From Candidatus Zixiibacteriota bacterium (GTDB lineage Bacteria > Zixibacteria > MSB-5A5 > RBG-16-43-9), in the NCBI GenBank assembly GCA_022865345.1, contig JALHSU010000160.1:1-41581 (forward strand): a stretch of 41,581 nucleotides of DNA. The letters run 5' to 3'. The translations under genes were made by a program, and so were the position numbers. How positions within the stretch are numbered: position 1 is the stretch's first letter; each line of letters opens with the position of its first letter. This document shows, piece by piece, positions 15,016 to 22,817 of the stretch. The notes under the pieces are model-generated. The model was not told the DNA's origin, did no database searches, and was given only the letters and a program-made list of their open reading frames with translations.

Positions 15016-15399
15016 TTGATTATAAAAGACGACCTGAGGTATACCAAAGAGCATGAATGGGTAAAATTGGAAAAAGATATGGCGACTATGGGGATTACAG
15101 ATTATGCTCAGGGTGAGTTAGGAGATATAGTCTTCGTGGAGCTGCCCAAGGTGGGAACAAAAGTCGAACAGATGAAATCTTTCGGCGTTATCGAGGCAGT
15201 CAAAGCCGTATCAGAGCTTTTCTCGCCGGTAACAGGCGAAGTGATAGAAGTGAATTCAAAGCTTGAATCAGAAGCCGGGTTGATCAATAAGGACCCTTAC
15301 GGCGAAGGCTGGATTATCAAGGTGACGGTTAAGGATCAGTCAGAGGTCAATAAGCTCCTTTCAGCAGAGGATTATAAGAAACTACTGGAACAGAAATAG
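15016..15399 (+). CDS. gcvH: Glycine cleavage system H protein
   Basis: 127 residues, standard length. It carries the lipoyl arm that accepts the aminomethyl group from P protein and hands it to T protein. It starts with TTG 15016 behind AGGAGGG and reads MIIKDDLRYTKEHEWV, the family N-terminus. The lipoylated lysine is K63 in GVIEAVKAVSE. The C-terminal DPYGEGWIIKV is also diagnostic. It is followed immediately by gcvPA. No gcvT is present between or around them in the window. Confidence 0.95.
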   Translation: MIIKDDLRYTKEHEWVKLEKDMATMGITDYAQGELGDIVFVELPKVGTKVEQMKSFGVIEAVKAVSELFSPVTGEVIEVNSKLESEAGLINKDPYGEGWIIKVTVKDQSEVNKLLSAEDYKKLLEQK

Positions 15400-15464
15400 A
15401 CATTTAGGTCTAATTTTTTTTATTAGTGAGTCGAGATAATAACTTCCAACTTGAGAGAAAACCT

Positions 15465-16808
15465 ATGGGTTATATTCCTAATACCGAAGATGATCAAAAG
15501 CTTATGCTGGAGAAAATGGGGGTCAGGGCATTTCAGGATTTACTGAGGACTGTCCCGGAGTCTATAAAACTAAAGGATGAGCTTAAACTGCCCAAAGGAA
15601 TCTCCGAGCTGGAGCTTGTTCAACTACTTCAAAACATATCCGGGAAGAACAAAGGCACAGACAAGCTGATCAGTTTTTTAGGCGGGGGTGCGTATGACCA
15701 TTTTATCCCCAGCGTGGTGAATCACATACTTTTAAGATCGGAGTTTTATACTGCCTACACCCCTTACCAGCCAGAGGTGAGCCAGGGAACATTGCAGAGC
15801 ATTTACGAATACCAGACTCTTATCTGCCAGCTTACTGAAATGGAGGTTGCCAATGCTTCGATGTATGACGGCGCATCAGCCGTGGCTGAGGCGGCTCTCA
15901 TGTCTCTGGCTGAAACCGGCAGAAACGAGATTCTGGTGTCCAGTTCGCTGAATCCAAATTATTACAGGGTCTTATGCACCTATTGCGAGAGGGGCGGTAT
16001 AAAAGTCAGAAAGATCGAGCTAAAGGATGGAATCACGGATACCACATCTCTAGAGTCAAAGATCTCCTCTAAGACCGCTAGTTTCATCCTGCAGTCTCCT
16101 AATTTCTATGGATTGATAGAAAATGCAGAGGAGATCGAGAAAAAAGTCCATTCTGCAGGGGCTTTATTGATTATGGTTTGTGACCCTATCTCCTTAGCTA
16201 TTCTAAAAACTCCGGGAGAGTACGGAGCAGACATTGCGGTGGGAGAAGGTCAGCCATTAGGAAACAGTCTTAATTTCGGAGGACCGTTTCTAGGTTTCTT
16301 TGCCTGCAAGCAAAGTCTCATCCGAAAAATGCCGGGCAGGCTTGTGGGGGAAACAGTCGATTCCAAAGGAAGAAGGGGTTTTGTCTTAGTTTTGCAGACC
16401 AGAGAGCAGCATATCCGCAGGGAGAAGGCTACCTCAAATATCTGCACGAATGAAGCTTTATGTGCCTTAGCCGCGACGGTATACTTATCCCTTTTGGGCA
16501 AAAACGGTTTAAGAAAAGTAGCCGAGCTGTGTCTGCAGAAAAGCCATTATGCGGCAGAGCAGATTTCCAGGATCGGCGGTTTCAAACTCCAGTTCCCAGG
16601 ACAGTTTTTCAAGGAGTTTGTGGTGGAAACTCCATTTCCTGCTTCCAGGGTCATAAAGCTTCTTCTGAAGAAAAATATCCTGGCAGGAATTGACCTTTCC
16701 CGGTTCGACAGAAAACTCAAAAACAGTCTTCTGATCTCAGTTACTGAAAAGAGAACCAAACAGGAGATAGATTATCTGGTAGAAAGTCTTAGAGGAATAG
16801 TCAAATGA
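15465..16808 (+). CDS. gcvPA: Glycine dehydrogenase (decarboxylating) subunit 1
   Basis: 447 residues from ATG 15465. The open frame extends to GTG 15426, but that GTG lacks a ribosome site. The family begins with MxYIPNT, which matches MGYIPNTEDDQKLML at the ATG. It is the alpha subunit of the split P protein, homologous to the N-terminal half of single-chain GcvP; it forms the tetramer with GcvPB and decarboxylates glycine onto lipoyl-GcvH. Diagnostic blocks are FLGGGAYDHFIPSVV, TAYTPYQPEVSQGTLQ, YEYQTLICQLT, NASMYDGASA and TREQHIRREKATSNICTN. It does not carry the PLP lysine, which is in gcvPB. Its TGA lies 8 nt before the first zinc-ribbon gene. Confidence 0.93.
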   Translation: MGYIPNTEDDQKLMLEKMGVRAFQDLLRTVPESIKLKDELKLPKGISELELVQLLQNISGKNKGTDKLISFLGGGAYDHFIPSVVNHILLRSEFYTAYTPYQPEVSQGTLQSIYEYQTLICQLTEMEVANASMYDGASAVAEAALMSLAETGRNEILVSSSLNPNYYRVLCTYCERGGIKVRKIELKDGITDTTSLESKISSKTASFILQSPNFYGLIENAEEIEKKVHSAGALLIMVCDPISLAILKTPGEYGADIAVGEGQPLGNSLNFGGPFLGFFACKQSLIRKMPGRLVGETVDSKGRRGFVLVLQTREQHIRREKATSNICTNEALCALAATVYLSLLGKNGLRKVAELCLQKSHYAAEQISRIGGFKLQFPGQFFKEFVVETPFPASRVIKLLLKKNILAGIDLSRFDRKLKNSLLISVTEKRTKQEIDYLVESLRGIVK

Positions 16809-16815
16809 GGCACTG

Positions 16816-17187
16816 ATGCCGTATTGTCCTAAATGCAGGTATGAGTATAAACCGATAGTAGAGATATGTCCGGATTGCGGGAAGAGATTAGTAGCAAAGC
16901 CAAGCGAAACTAAAAGAACAGAGATGAAATCAGTAAGAACTAAAACACACGGGAGCAGAATTGAGCCCAGGATGAAACTGCTTTACGTTACTAACAAAGC
17001 GGCTTACGTTAGATTTTTAAAAGAGACATTAGAGAACAATGGGATTACGTGTATAATTAAACGCGGGCCATCAGGATTAGTGCAGCCTTCGCTGCCCCGG
17101 TCCTTTTATGATATAAGTGTTTATGTGAGAGAAGAAGATTTTGAAAAGAGTTGCGAGATCAAGGAGCAAATTGTAGATAATTTGTAA
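16816..17187 (+). CDS. Zinc-ribbon / DUF2007-like small protein (1 of 3)
   Basis: 123 residues. The N-terminus is a zinc ribbon, CPKC at 4-7 and CPDC about 14 residues later. A basic linker follows, then a C-terminal domain (about 55-123) beginning LLYVTNKAAYVRFLKETLEN. This resembles the DUF2007 (putative signal-transducing, ferredoxin-like) fold found in short bacterial proteins. The ATG follows GAGG in the tail of gcvPA. It is cytoplasmic by composition. Two paralogues follow directly. Its place inside the glycine-decarboxylase operon suggests a link to that complex or to co-regulated metabolism, but no function is known to me. Confidence 0.75.
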   Translation: MPYCPKCRYEYKPIVEICPDCGKRLVAKPSETKRTEMKSVRTKTHGSRIEPRMKLLYVTNKAAYVRFLKETLENNGITCIIKRGPSGLVQPSLPRSFYDISVYVREEDFEKSCEIKEQIVDNL

Positions 17188-17224
17188 ATAGAAAGGTAAC
17201 AAGTTAAAAAGAAATCTAAAATCT

Positions 17225-17602
17225 ATGCCGTACTGTCCAAAATGCAGGTATAAGTATAAATCGACAGTAGGGATATGTCCGGATTGCGGCAGAAAACTGG
17301 TAGTGAAATTAAAAGAGAAGAAACGAAAAAGGACTGCGAATCAGGACATATCTGAAGAAGAAACTTTAATCGAGCCCAAGCTGAAACTGCTATACGTAAG
17401 CAGAAACTTAATTTATGCTAACTTTTTGAAAGAAACATTAGAGAAAAATGGGATACCATGCCTAATTCAGAGGGAATCGGGAATTAATTTGAGAGGTCCA
17501 GCCTTAATTCGGCACCCACTCACTGATGCAAAAATATATGTGGCGGAGAAGGACTTCAAGAAAAGCTTAAAGATCAAAGAGCAATTAGTAGATAATCTCT
17601 AA
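17225..17602 (+). CDS. Zinc-ribbon / DUF2007-like small protein (2 of 3)
   Basis: 125 residues, the closest paralogue of the preceding gene (MPYCPKCRYKYKSTVGICPD against MPYCPKCRYEYKPIVEICPD), with both CxxC knuckles kept. The highly basic linker (KLKEKKRKRT) is followed by the same C-terminal domain, starting LLYVSRNLIYANFLKETLEK and ending LKIKEQLVDNL. The ribosome site is weak. The 37-nt gap to its neighbours suggests a recent tandem duplication within the operon. The domain assignment is by pattern only. Confidence 0.75.
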   Translation: MPYCPKCRYKYKSTVGICPDCGRKLVVKLKEKKRKRTANQDISEEETLIEPKLKLLYVSRNLIYANFLKETLEKNGIPCLIQRESGINLRGPALIRHPLTDAKIYVAEKDFKKSLKIKEQLVDNL

Positions 17603-17636
17603 GTTGAAGGTCACAAGTTAAAAAAAGTCGAGAATC

Positions 17637-17975
17637 ATGCCGTTTTGTCCATTGTGCAATACCGAATATCCTCCCGGCACTAAAAGATGTTCCGAATGTG
17701 AGGCAGACTTAGTTGACGAGCTGCCTGAGGAGCAGGAAGAGGCGGAGAAAAATTTAGTTCTGCTTTACACCACTCCGAACCGGGTGCTGGCGGAGTTCTT
17801 AAAAGAGACTTTGGAGGACAGCAATATCCCCTGTTTCTTGAGCTACACCGGGAGTTTTTTAGAGGGGGGCTTGGGCTACGTGGTCAAAGACCAGCCCGGG
17901 TATAGATTATATGTGCCGGAGGATAAGTACGAGGAAAGCTTAGCCATTAAAGAGCAAACTGTTGGAAACCTGTAA
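17637..17975 (+). CDS. Zinc-ribbon / DUF2007-like small protein (3 of 3)
   Basis: 112 residues, the most divergent of the three. The zinc ribbon is CPLC...CSEC, the linker is short and acidic (ELPEEQEEAEKN) rather than basic, and the C-terminal domain keeps LLYTTPNRVLAEFLKETLED and ends LAIKEQTVGNL. A longer glycine-rich loop (GSFLEGGLGY) replaces the variable middle. The opposite charge of the linker compared with copies 1 and 2 hints that the paralogues may pair with each other or with different partners; this is inference. Confidence 0.75.
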   Translation: MPFCPLCNTEYPPGTKRCSECEADLVDELPEEQEEAEKNLVLLYTTPNRVLAEFLKETLEDSNIPCFLSYTGSFLEGGLGYVVKDQPGYRLYVPEDKYEESLAIKEQTVGNL

Positions 17976-18001
17976 CCCTAATTTTTGAAGAGGAGGTTTG
18001 T

Positions 18002-18886
18002 ATGTTGAGTAAAAAGGGCGCTCTCTGGTTTTACCTGTTTTTTGTTATGCTTATCTCTTTTTATTTTTTCACCTGCGGAAAGGTTGTGCCCAAATCGATT
18101 AACTGGGCGGCTAATTTTGATGAGGCATCCAAAATGGCCAAGTCCCAGAACAAAAATATGATCGTGGACTTCTATACCGATTGGTGCAAATGGTGCAAGA
18201 GGATGGCGGACTCGACTTTCACCGATACCAGCGTCATAAGGTTCTCCATGGACTATGTCTTCTTCAAAGCCAATGCAGAAAAGGATACCGCTCTGGCAGA
18301 GAAGTATAAGGTCAACGGTTATCCTACAGTAATCCTGGCAAATTCTTCAGGAACGGAAATTGATCGGGTGGGATATGCACCGGCTTCAGAGTTCATGCGA
18401 GATATTAAAGGATATCTCAAAGGACAGGGCACTCTGTCTGATTATGAGAACAAGGTTAAACAAAATCCCGAGGACGTGAAGCTCTGGTTCAAGTTAGGCG
18501 AAAAATATCAGGAGCGCAGGTCATTTGACCAGGCTGTAACCTGTTTTAACAAGGTTGTCTCCCTGGACCCCACTGACAAAACCGAAAAAGCTTCAGAAGC
18601 TTTGTATAACATCGGGCTTCTGTATATGGGTAGAAATGTAAAGCAGTTCGACAAGGCGATCGAAGCTTACCAGAGGGTCGTGAAGGAGTTTCCAAAAAGC
18701 AAAGTGGCTTTAGATGCAGAAGAATATATCCCTTATTCTTATGAAAAGATGGCAGATACAACCAAGGCTCTCTCACTGTACAAACAGTTTCTGAAAGACC
18801 ATCCGACTTTAGATCCGGGTGAAAAAGACTGGGTTCAGAAAAGGATTGATGGTTTAGAAGGGACTGAGGAAAAACAAGTTAAGTAA
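18002..18886 (+). CDS. Thioredoxin-fold protein with TPR repeats, exported (possible lipoprotein)
   Basis: 294 residues. A signal sequence (about 5-25) ends at FFTCG, where C25-26 may be a lipoprotein cysteine, although the lipobox is poor. A thioredoxin domain of the Thioredoxin_7/DUF255 type follows (about 35-140) with an intact redox pair W61-CKWC (C62, C65) and the cis-proline segment NGYPTVILA. The last 140 residues are TPR repeats (LWFKLGEKYQERRSFDQAV, ALYNIGLLYMGRN, AYQRVVKEFPKS). This would be a periplasmic disulfide or thiol-handling protein with a protein-binding scaffold. GAGGAGG precedes the ATG. It lies between the zinc-ribbon genes and gcvPB, which is odd for an envelope protein. 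Confidence 0.85.
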   Translation: MLSKKGALWFYLFFVMLISFYFFTCGKVVPKSINWAANFDEASKMAKSQNKNMIVDFYTDWCKWCKRMADSTFTDTSVIRFSMDYVFFKANAEKDTALAEKYKVNGYPTVILANSSGTEIDRVGYAPASEFMRDIKGYLKGQGTLSDYENKVKQNPEDVKLWFKLGEKYQERRSFDQAVTCFNKVVSLDPTDKTEKASEALYNIGLLYMGRNVKQFDKAIEAYQRVVKEFPKSKVALDAEEYIPYSYEKMADTTKALSLYKQFLKDHPTLDPGEKDWVQKRIDGLEGTEEKQVK

Positions 18887-18916
18887 GGAAGTATCAAAAA
18901 TCGTTAAGGAGTATGG

Positions 18917-20377
18917 ATGAGTCAGAAACTGATTTTTGAACTCAGCTCAAAGGGCAGAACCGGCTGTGACTTGCCGGAAACAGATTTACCTACGAAAAAG
19001 ATAGACCAGCTTATTCCGGAAAAAAGTCTGAGACGGAGTGATTTAAGACTCCCGGAGGTAAGTCAGGTGGATGTGGTGCGTCATTTCATCTCACTTTCGA
19101 TTTTGAATCATCACGTTGACAAAAGCTTCTATCCTTTAGGCTCCTGCACTATGAAATATAATCCCAAGGTGAATGAGGACCTGGCGCGTCTTCCAGGTTT
19201 TTCTTCCATCCATCCTTACCAGCCAGAGGAAACGGTTCAAGGTGCTCTGCAGTTGATGTATAAGTTAGGTGAGTATCTGAAAGAGATCGGCGGGATGGAC
19301 GGGATTACCCTGCAGCCGGCTGCCGGTGCCCAGGGAGAACTGACCGGGCTTTTGATAACCCGTGCCTACCACACCAAGAATGGAAATCCCCGCTCGAAAA
19401 TCATAATCCCGGATTCTGCTCATGGCACCAACCCGGCTTCAGTGACAATAACCGGATACCAGGTTGTTCAGGTGAAATCAAATGATCGGGGTCTGGTGGA
19501 TTTAGAGGAATTGAAAAAGGTTTTAGACGAAGAGGTGGCGTGTTTTATGCTGACCGCCCCTAACACCCTGGGTCTTTTTGAATCTCAGATAGAGGAAATC
19601 TCCAAGGCGGTTCATAATGTAGGGGCAATCCTTTATATGGATGGAGCAAATCTGAATGCGCTTTTGGGAATAGTTCGTCCAGGGGACATAGGTTTCGATA
19701 TCGTCCATTTCAATCTTCACAAAACCTTTTCAACCCCGCACGGTGGAGGAGGTCCTGGAGCAGGACCTTTGGGTGTCAAAAAATCTCTGGAGCCTTTTCT
19801 TCCAGTTCCGGTCATAGATAAAAATGTAAACGAAAAAGGTGAAGAAAGCTATTCTTTAAACCATAAAAGACCTGACTCGATCGGAAAATTGCAGGGGTTC
19901 TACGGTAACTTCGGGATAATGGTGAGGGCATATGCCTTTATACGAGCTTGCGGGGCAGAGGGGCTCAAGCAGATCTCGGAGAGCGCAGTTATCAATGCAA
20001 ACTATATAATGGAGTCTCTGAAGGAGCTTTATAACCTCCCTTATCCCGGTCCCTGTATGCATGAATTCGTGCTCTCAGGGAGTAAACAGAAAGGCAGAGG
20101 AGTGAGAACCGCAGATATAGCAAAAAGGATTTTGGATTTCGGATTACACGCGCCAACTGTTTACTTCCCTCTGATCGTGTCTGAAGCTTTGATGATAGAA
20201 CCGACTGAGTCCGAAAGCAGGGAAAGCTGCGACCAGTTCATAGAGGTAATGAAAAAAATCGCCCAGGAGGTGGAGGAAAATCCGGAGCTGGTCAAAGGGG
20301 CACCCTATAATACTCCGGTCTCCCGTTTAGATGAGGTTAAAGCTACGAAAGATTTGAACGTTAGATGGAAAGCTTAA
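18917..20377 (+). CDS. gcvPB: Glycine dehydrogenase (decarboxylating) subunit 2
   Basis: 486 residues, the beta subunit of split P protein. The PLP-binding lysine is K269 in FNLHKTFSTPHGGGGPG. Other family blocks are FYPLGSCTMKYNPK, TLQPAAGAQGE, IIPDSAHGTNPAS and NANYIMESL. With GcvPA it decarboxylates glycine and loads the remaining aminomethyl group onto GcvH. Start ATG 18917 has AAGGAG upstream; the preceding gene ends 30 nt before. It closes the operon, with a terminator at 20439-20464. The last gene of the pathway, gcvT, must lie elsewhere. Confidence 0.95.
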   Translation: MSQKLIFELSSKGRTGCDLPETDLPTKKIDQLIPEKSLRRSDLRLPEVSQVDVVRHFISLSILNHHVDKSFYPLGSCTMKYNPKVNEDLARLPGFSSIHPYQPEETVQGALQLMYKLGEYLKEIGGMDGITLQPAAGAQGELTGLLITRAYHTKNGNPRSKIIIPDSAHGTNPASVTITGYQVVQVKSNDRGLVDLEELKKVLDEEVACFMLTAPNTLGLFESQIEEISKAVHNVGAILYMDGANLNALLGIVRPGDIGFDIVHFNLHKTFSTPHGGGGPGAGPLGVKKSLEPFLPVPVIDKNVNEKGEESYSLNHKRPDSIGKLQGFYGNFGIMVRAYAFIRACGAEGLKQISESAVINANYIMESLKELYNLPYPGPCMHEFVLSGSKQKGRGVRTADIAKRILDFGLHAPTVYFPLIVSEALMIEPTESESRESCDQFIEVMKKIAQEVEENPELVKGAPYNTPVSRLDEVKATKDLNVRWKA

Positions 20378-20438
20378 AGTAAAGGTTCAATCCGCCAGAG
20401 GTGGATCGAAGGTTCAAAAGTTCAAAGTTTAAATCCTG

Positions 20439-20464
20439 CCCCGCTCTTAGGCGGGGTTTTGTTT
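20439..20464 (+). terminator. Rho-independent terminator after gcvPB
   Basis: CCCCGC (20439-20444), loop TCTTAG, GCGGGG (20451-20456), then TTTTGTTT. Confidence 0.75.
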
Positions 20465-20474
20465 GAAAATAGCT

Positions 20475-20550
20475 GGAGCGTAAAGCTCAGCTTTACTTAT
20501 TTCTTTAAAACGAATAGACTCACAAAGGTAAACCTGAAGGTTTACACTCC
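20475..20550. repeat. GGAG...CTCC bracketed paired-hairpin element
   Basis: Reads GGAG-C-GTAAAGC / GCTTTAC (20480-20486 with 20490-20496), a spacer of about 31 nt, then GTAAACC / GGTTTAC (20528-20534 with 20539-20545)-A-CTCC (20547-20550). This is the cleanest example of the GGAG-type element; its ends match the 5290-5477 copy. Confidence 0.65.
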
Positions 20551-20588
20551 ACTTTCCCGAGGGATTCATTTCATCCTTATCTGGAAAT

Positions 20589-22352
20589 ATGATTAAGTTA
20601 GAGAAAGTAACCTATGATTACTCAATATCCGAAGGGAAGGTAATCTCTGCTTTACAGGGGATAGACCTTGAATTCAAAGAAGGGGAATACGTTGCCATAA
20701 TCGGTCCCAACGGCTCAGGCAAAACTACATTAGCTCGGCTTCTGAATGGTCTCTTGGTTCCCACTTCTGGTGAAGTATTAGTCGATGGTTTAAATCCTAA
20801 GATTAAGGAGGACCTGAAACTAATTAGACAGAAGGTTGGAATGGTGTTTCAGAATCCAGAAAATCAGATCATAACTACTTCTGTAGAAAGGGAGATCGCT
20901 TTCGGACTGGAGAACTTGAACCTTCCATCTGAAGAAATCAGGGAAAGAGTGGAGTGGGCACTTTCCGCCTTTCATCTGTGGGACTATAAAAATTCCGCAC
21001 CTCACTCACTTTCAGGCGGGGAAAAACAGAGACTGGCAATCGCATCTGTCTTAGCCATGAGGCCAAAATACCTGATCCTGGACGAGCCGACCTCACTTTT
21101 GGATCCTGAAGGAAGGCAGATGTTCAATCTCCTTGTCAAAAAGCTGGTAGTTGAGGGTAAGGTCACCATAATCAATATTACTCAGTTTCCAGAAGAGGCA
21201 CTCTTAGCTGAACGCCTTCTGGTTTTAGACAAGGGGAAAATATTCATGGATGATTCACCAGAAAGAGTATTTGAAGAAGAAACTAAGTTGAAGGAAATAG
21301 GATTATCTATCACTAAGAGTTTAGAGATATCCAACGGCCTTAAAAGAAGAGGTTTAAATTTCAAGAGAAAAATCAGAGGGATTGAAGATTTGATTCAAGA
21401 ACTTCTGTCCTTACCAGGGGTAAACTATTATCTGCCTATAATTCAAAAGAAAACTGGGCAAGTTGAGCAGTTCAAGCCAAAACCTTTAGTGGGCCTGCAA
21501 GTAGAGCTGGAAAAAGTGAGCTTTACTTACAATCACGCCGGTAGAAATTCCAAAATGGCTTTAGAGAAGATTGACCTGAAAATCACACGAGGAGAATTCG
21601 TAGGGTTGATAGGTCCTACCGGCTCAGGAAAAACCACTTTAGCCCAGCTTCTGGATGGCCTGCTTTTCGCAACCTCAGGCTTAATCCAGGTTGAGGGTCT
21701 GGAGATAAGAGAGAAGGCATCCTATCTGAAGAAAATCCGCCAGAAAGTCGGGCTGGTCTTTCAATTCCCAGAAAAACAGCTTTTCGAGGAAACGGTATAT
21801 GGAGATATCGCTTTTGGTCCAAAAAATCTGGGTCTGGAAAAAGAGAAAATCGATACCAGAGTGAGAAAATCGCTTGAAGTCATAGGTCTGGATTTCGATG
21901 CCTTTGCCCAGCGTTCACCTTTTTCCTTAAGTAGCGGAGAGCAGAGGAGAGTCGCTATAGCCGGCATCTTAGCCTTTGAGCCCAATATTCTGATCTTAGA
22001 TGAGCCTACAGCCGGCTTGGATTTTGATGGTGTTTGCAGAATTAAAAAAATCCTGCTGGAGCTTAATGAAAAGGGAGTTACTATTGCCTTGATCTCTCAT
22101 AATTTAGAACTGGTAGTAGAGGTATGTAAACGAATAATCTATCTTAAGGAGGGTAAAATCCTTTTTGACGGATCAAAATCTGAGTTTTTCAGTCAAACTG
22201 AGGAACTCCAGGAGCAAGGGACAGAAGTACCGGAGACTGTAAAACTTCTGCAGGGCTTGAGAAAAGCCGGATTTAAACTTAGAGACGACCTTTATGAAAC
22301 TGAGGGGATAATTGAGGAGCTTTATTCTATTTTCGGGAAAAAGGAAAAATGA
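20589..22352 (+). CDS. Energy-coupling factor (ECF) transporter ATPase, two ABC domains fused
   Basis: 587 residues carrying two complete CbiO/EcfA-type nucleotide-binding domains in tandem. Domain 1 has Walker A GPNGSGKTT (39-47, K45), the ECF-typical VFQNPENQ Q-loop, signature LSGGEKQR and Walker B YLILDEPTS. Domain 2 has Walker A GPTGSGKTT (342-350, K348), VFQFPEKQLF, a signature LSSGEQRR and Walker B ILILDEPTA. The pair corresponds to EcfA1-EcfA2, which power vitamin or metal uptake with an EcfT scaffold and a substrate-specific S component. No EcfT or S gene is adjacent; the next 450 nt are non-coding. The fusion could serve shared S components encoded elsewhere. The substrate cannot be predicted. 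Confidence 0.9.
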   Translation: MIKLEKVTYDYSISEGKVISALQGIDLEFKEGEYVAIIGPNGSGKTTLARLLNGLLVPTSGEVLVDGLNPKIKEDLKLIRQKVGMVFQNPENQIITTSVEREIAFGLENLNLPSEEIRERVEWALSAFHLWDYKNSAPHSLSGGEKQRLAIASVLAMRPKYLILDEPTSLLDPEGRQMFNLLVKKLVVEGKVTIINITQFPEEALLAERLLVLDKGKIFMDDSPERVFEEETKLKEIGLSITKSLEISNGLKRRGLNFKRKIRGIEDLIQELLSLPGVNYYLPIIQKKTGQVEQFKPKPLVGLQVELEKVSFTYNHAGRNSKMALEKIDLKITRGEFVGLIGPTGSGKTTLAQLLDGLLFATSGLIQVEGLEIREKASYLKKIRQKVGLVFQFPEKQLFEETVYGDIAFGPKNLGLEKEKIDTRVRKSLEVIGLDFDAFAQRSPFSLSSGEQRRVAIAGILAFEPNILILDEPTAGLDFDGVCRIKKILLELNEKGVTIALISHNLELVVEVCKRIIYLKEGKILFDGSKSEFFSQTEELQEQGTEVPETVKLLQGLRKAGFKLRDDLYETEGIIEELYSIFGKKEK

Positions 22353-22817
22353 AGAAGCCGCCGTATAGTTTTGAGGTTTACTTCTTTTCAAAAGAATTAG
22401 CAGTTTTTTAAAAAATATCTTGACATTTCTTTCCAAATTTTTTAATAACATCCAGATATAATCTAAAATTAAAATAAGGGGAGGGAGCGGCTAAAAAGGG
22501 ATTTTCTATATTGTCGGGAAATCCAAAAGGGTCTTTGGATTAAATAACACTATATTTTTTTGTAAAAAATATCAAAAAAGACTTGACAAAAAAGGTTTGT
22601 TTTATACATTTAGTCTTGTTTATTGGGCTTAAGTTAGCCCGAGGAGGAGAATAGAACTTATATTAAGTTTGTTAAGTCATTAATACTTAGCTACTTAACC
22701 AAAAAGTAACAATAAAATTCTTTGCTTGAATTTTCAAGAAGGAGGTGATTTCCTAAGAGAAAATAATGCAGATTAGTTAGTGAATTTTTTCACATTCATT
22801 TTTTGGGAGGAAGAAGA
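22353..22817 (+). promoter_or_regulatory. Long leader region before the multiheme cytochrome gene
   Basis: This 465-nt gene-free stretch holds two promoter-like sites. P1 is TTGACA 22420-22425, 17-nt spacer, TAATAA 22443-22448. P2 is TTGACA 22583-22588, 16-nt spacer, TACATT 22605-22610. A hairpin AATCCAAA/TTTGGATT lies at 22520-22541, and its 5' arm could instead pair with GGATTT at 22499-22504. At 22739 there is AAGGAGGTGATT, a near-perfect complement of the 16S rRNA 3' end. It lies too far (about 70 nt) from the cytochrome ATG to be its ribosome site, which is GGGAGG at 22805. Confidence 0.45.

Noticed and set aside
15426-15464. GTG start for gcvPA
   Set aside because: There is no ribosome site upstream, and the family N-terminus MxYIPNT matches the internal ATG at 15465.
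20380-20425. GGTTCAATCC and GGTTCAAAAG strings resembling a tRNA T-loop
   Set aside because: No acceptor stem, anticodon arm or CCA-side pairing can be built around them.
22766-22780. Four-codon ORF after the AAGGAGGTGATT motif as a leader peptide
   Set aside because: The motif-to-ATG spacing is about 17-20 nt and the peptide (MQIS) has no attenuator-type codons; kept only as context for the leader finding.
22803-22817. TTG start for the surface cytochrome
   Set aside because: The codons before ATG 22818 are the ribosome site itself (GGGAGGAAGAAG).
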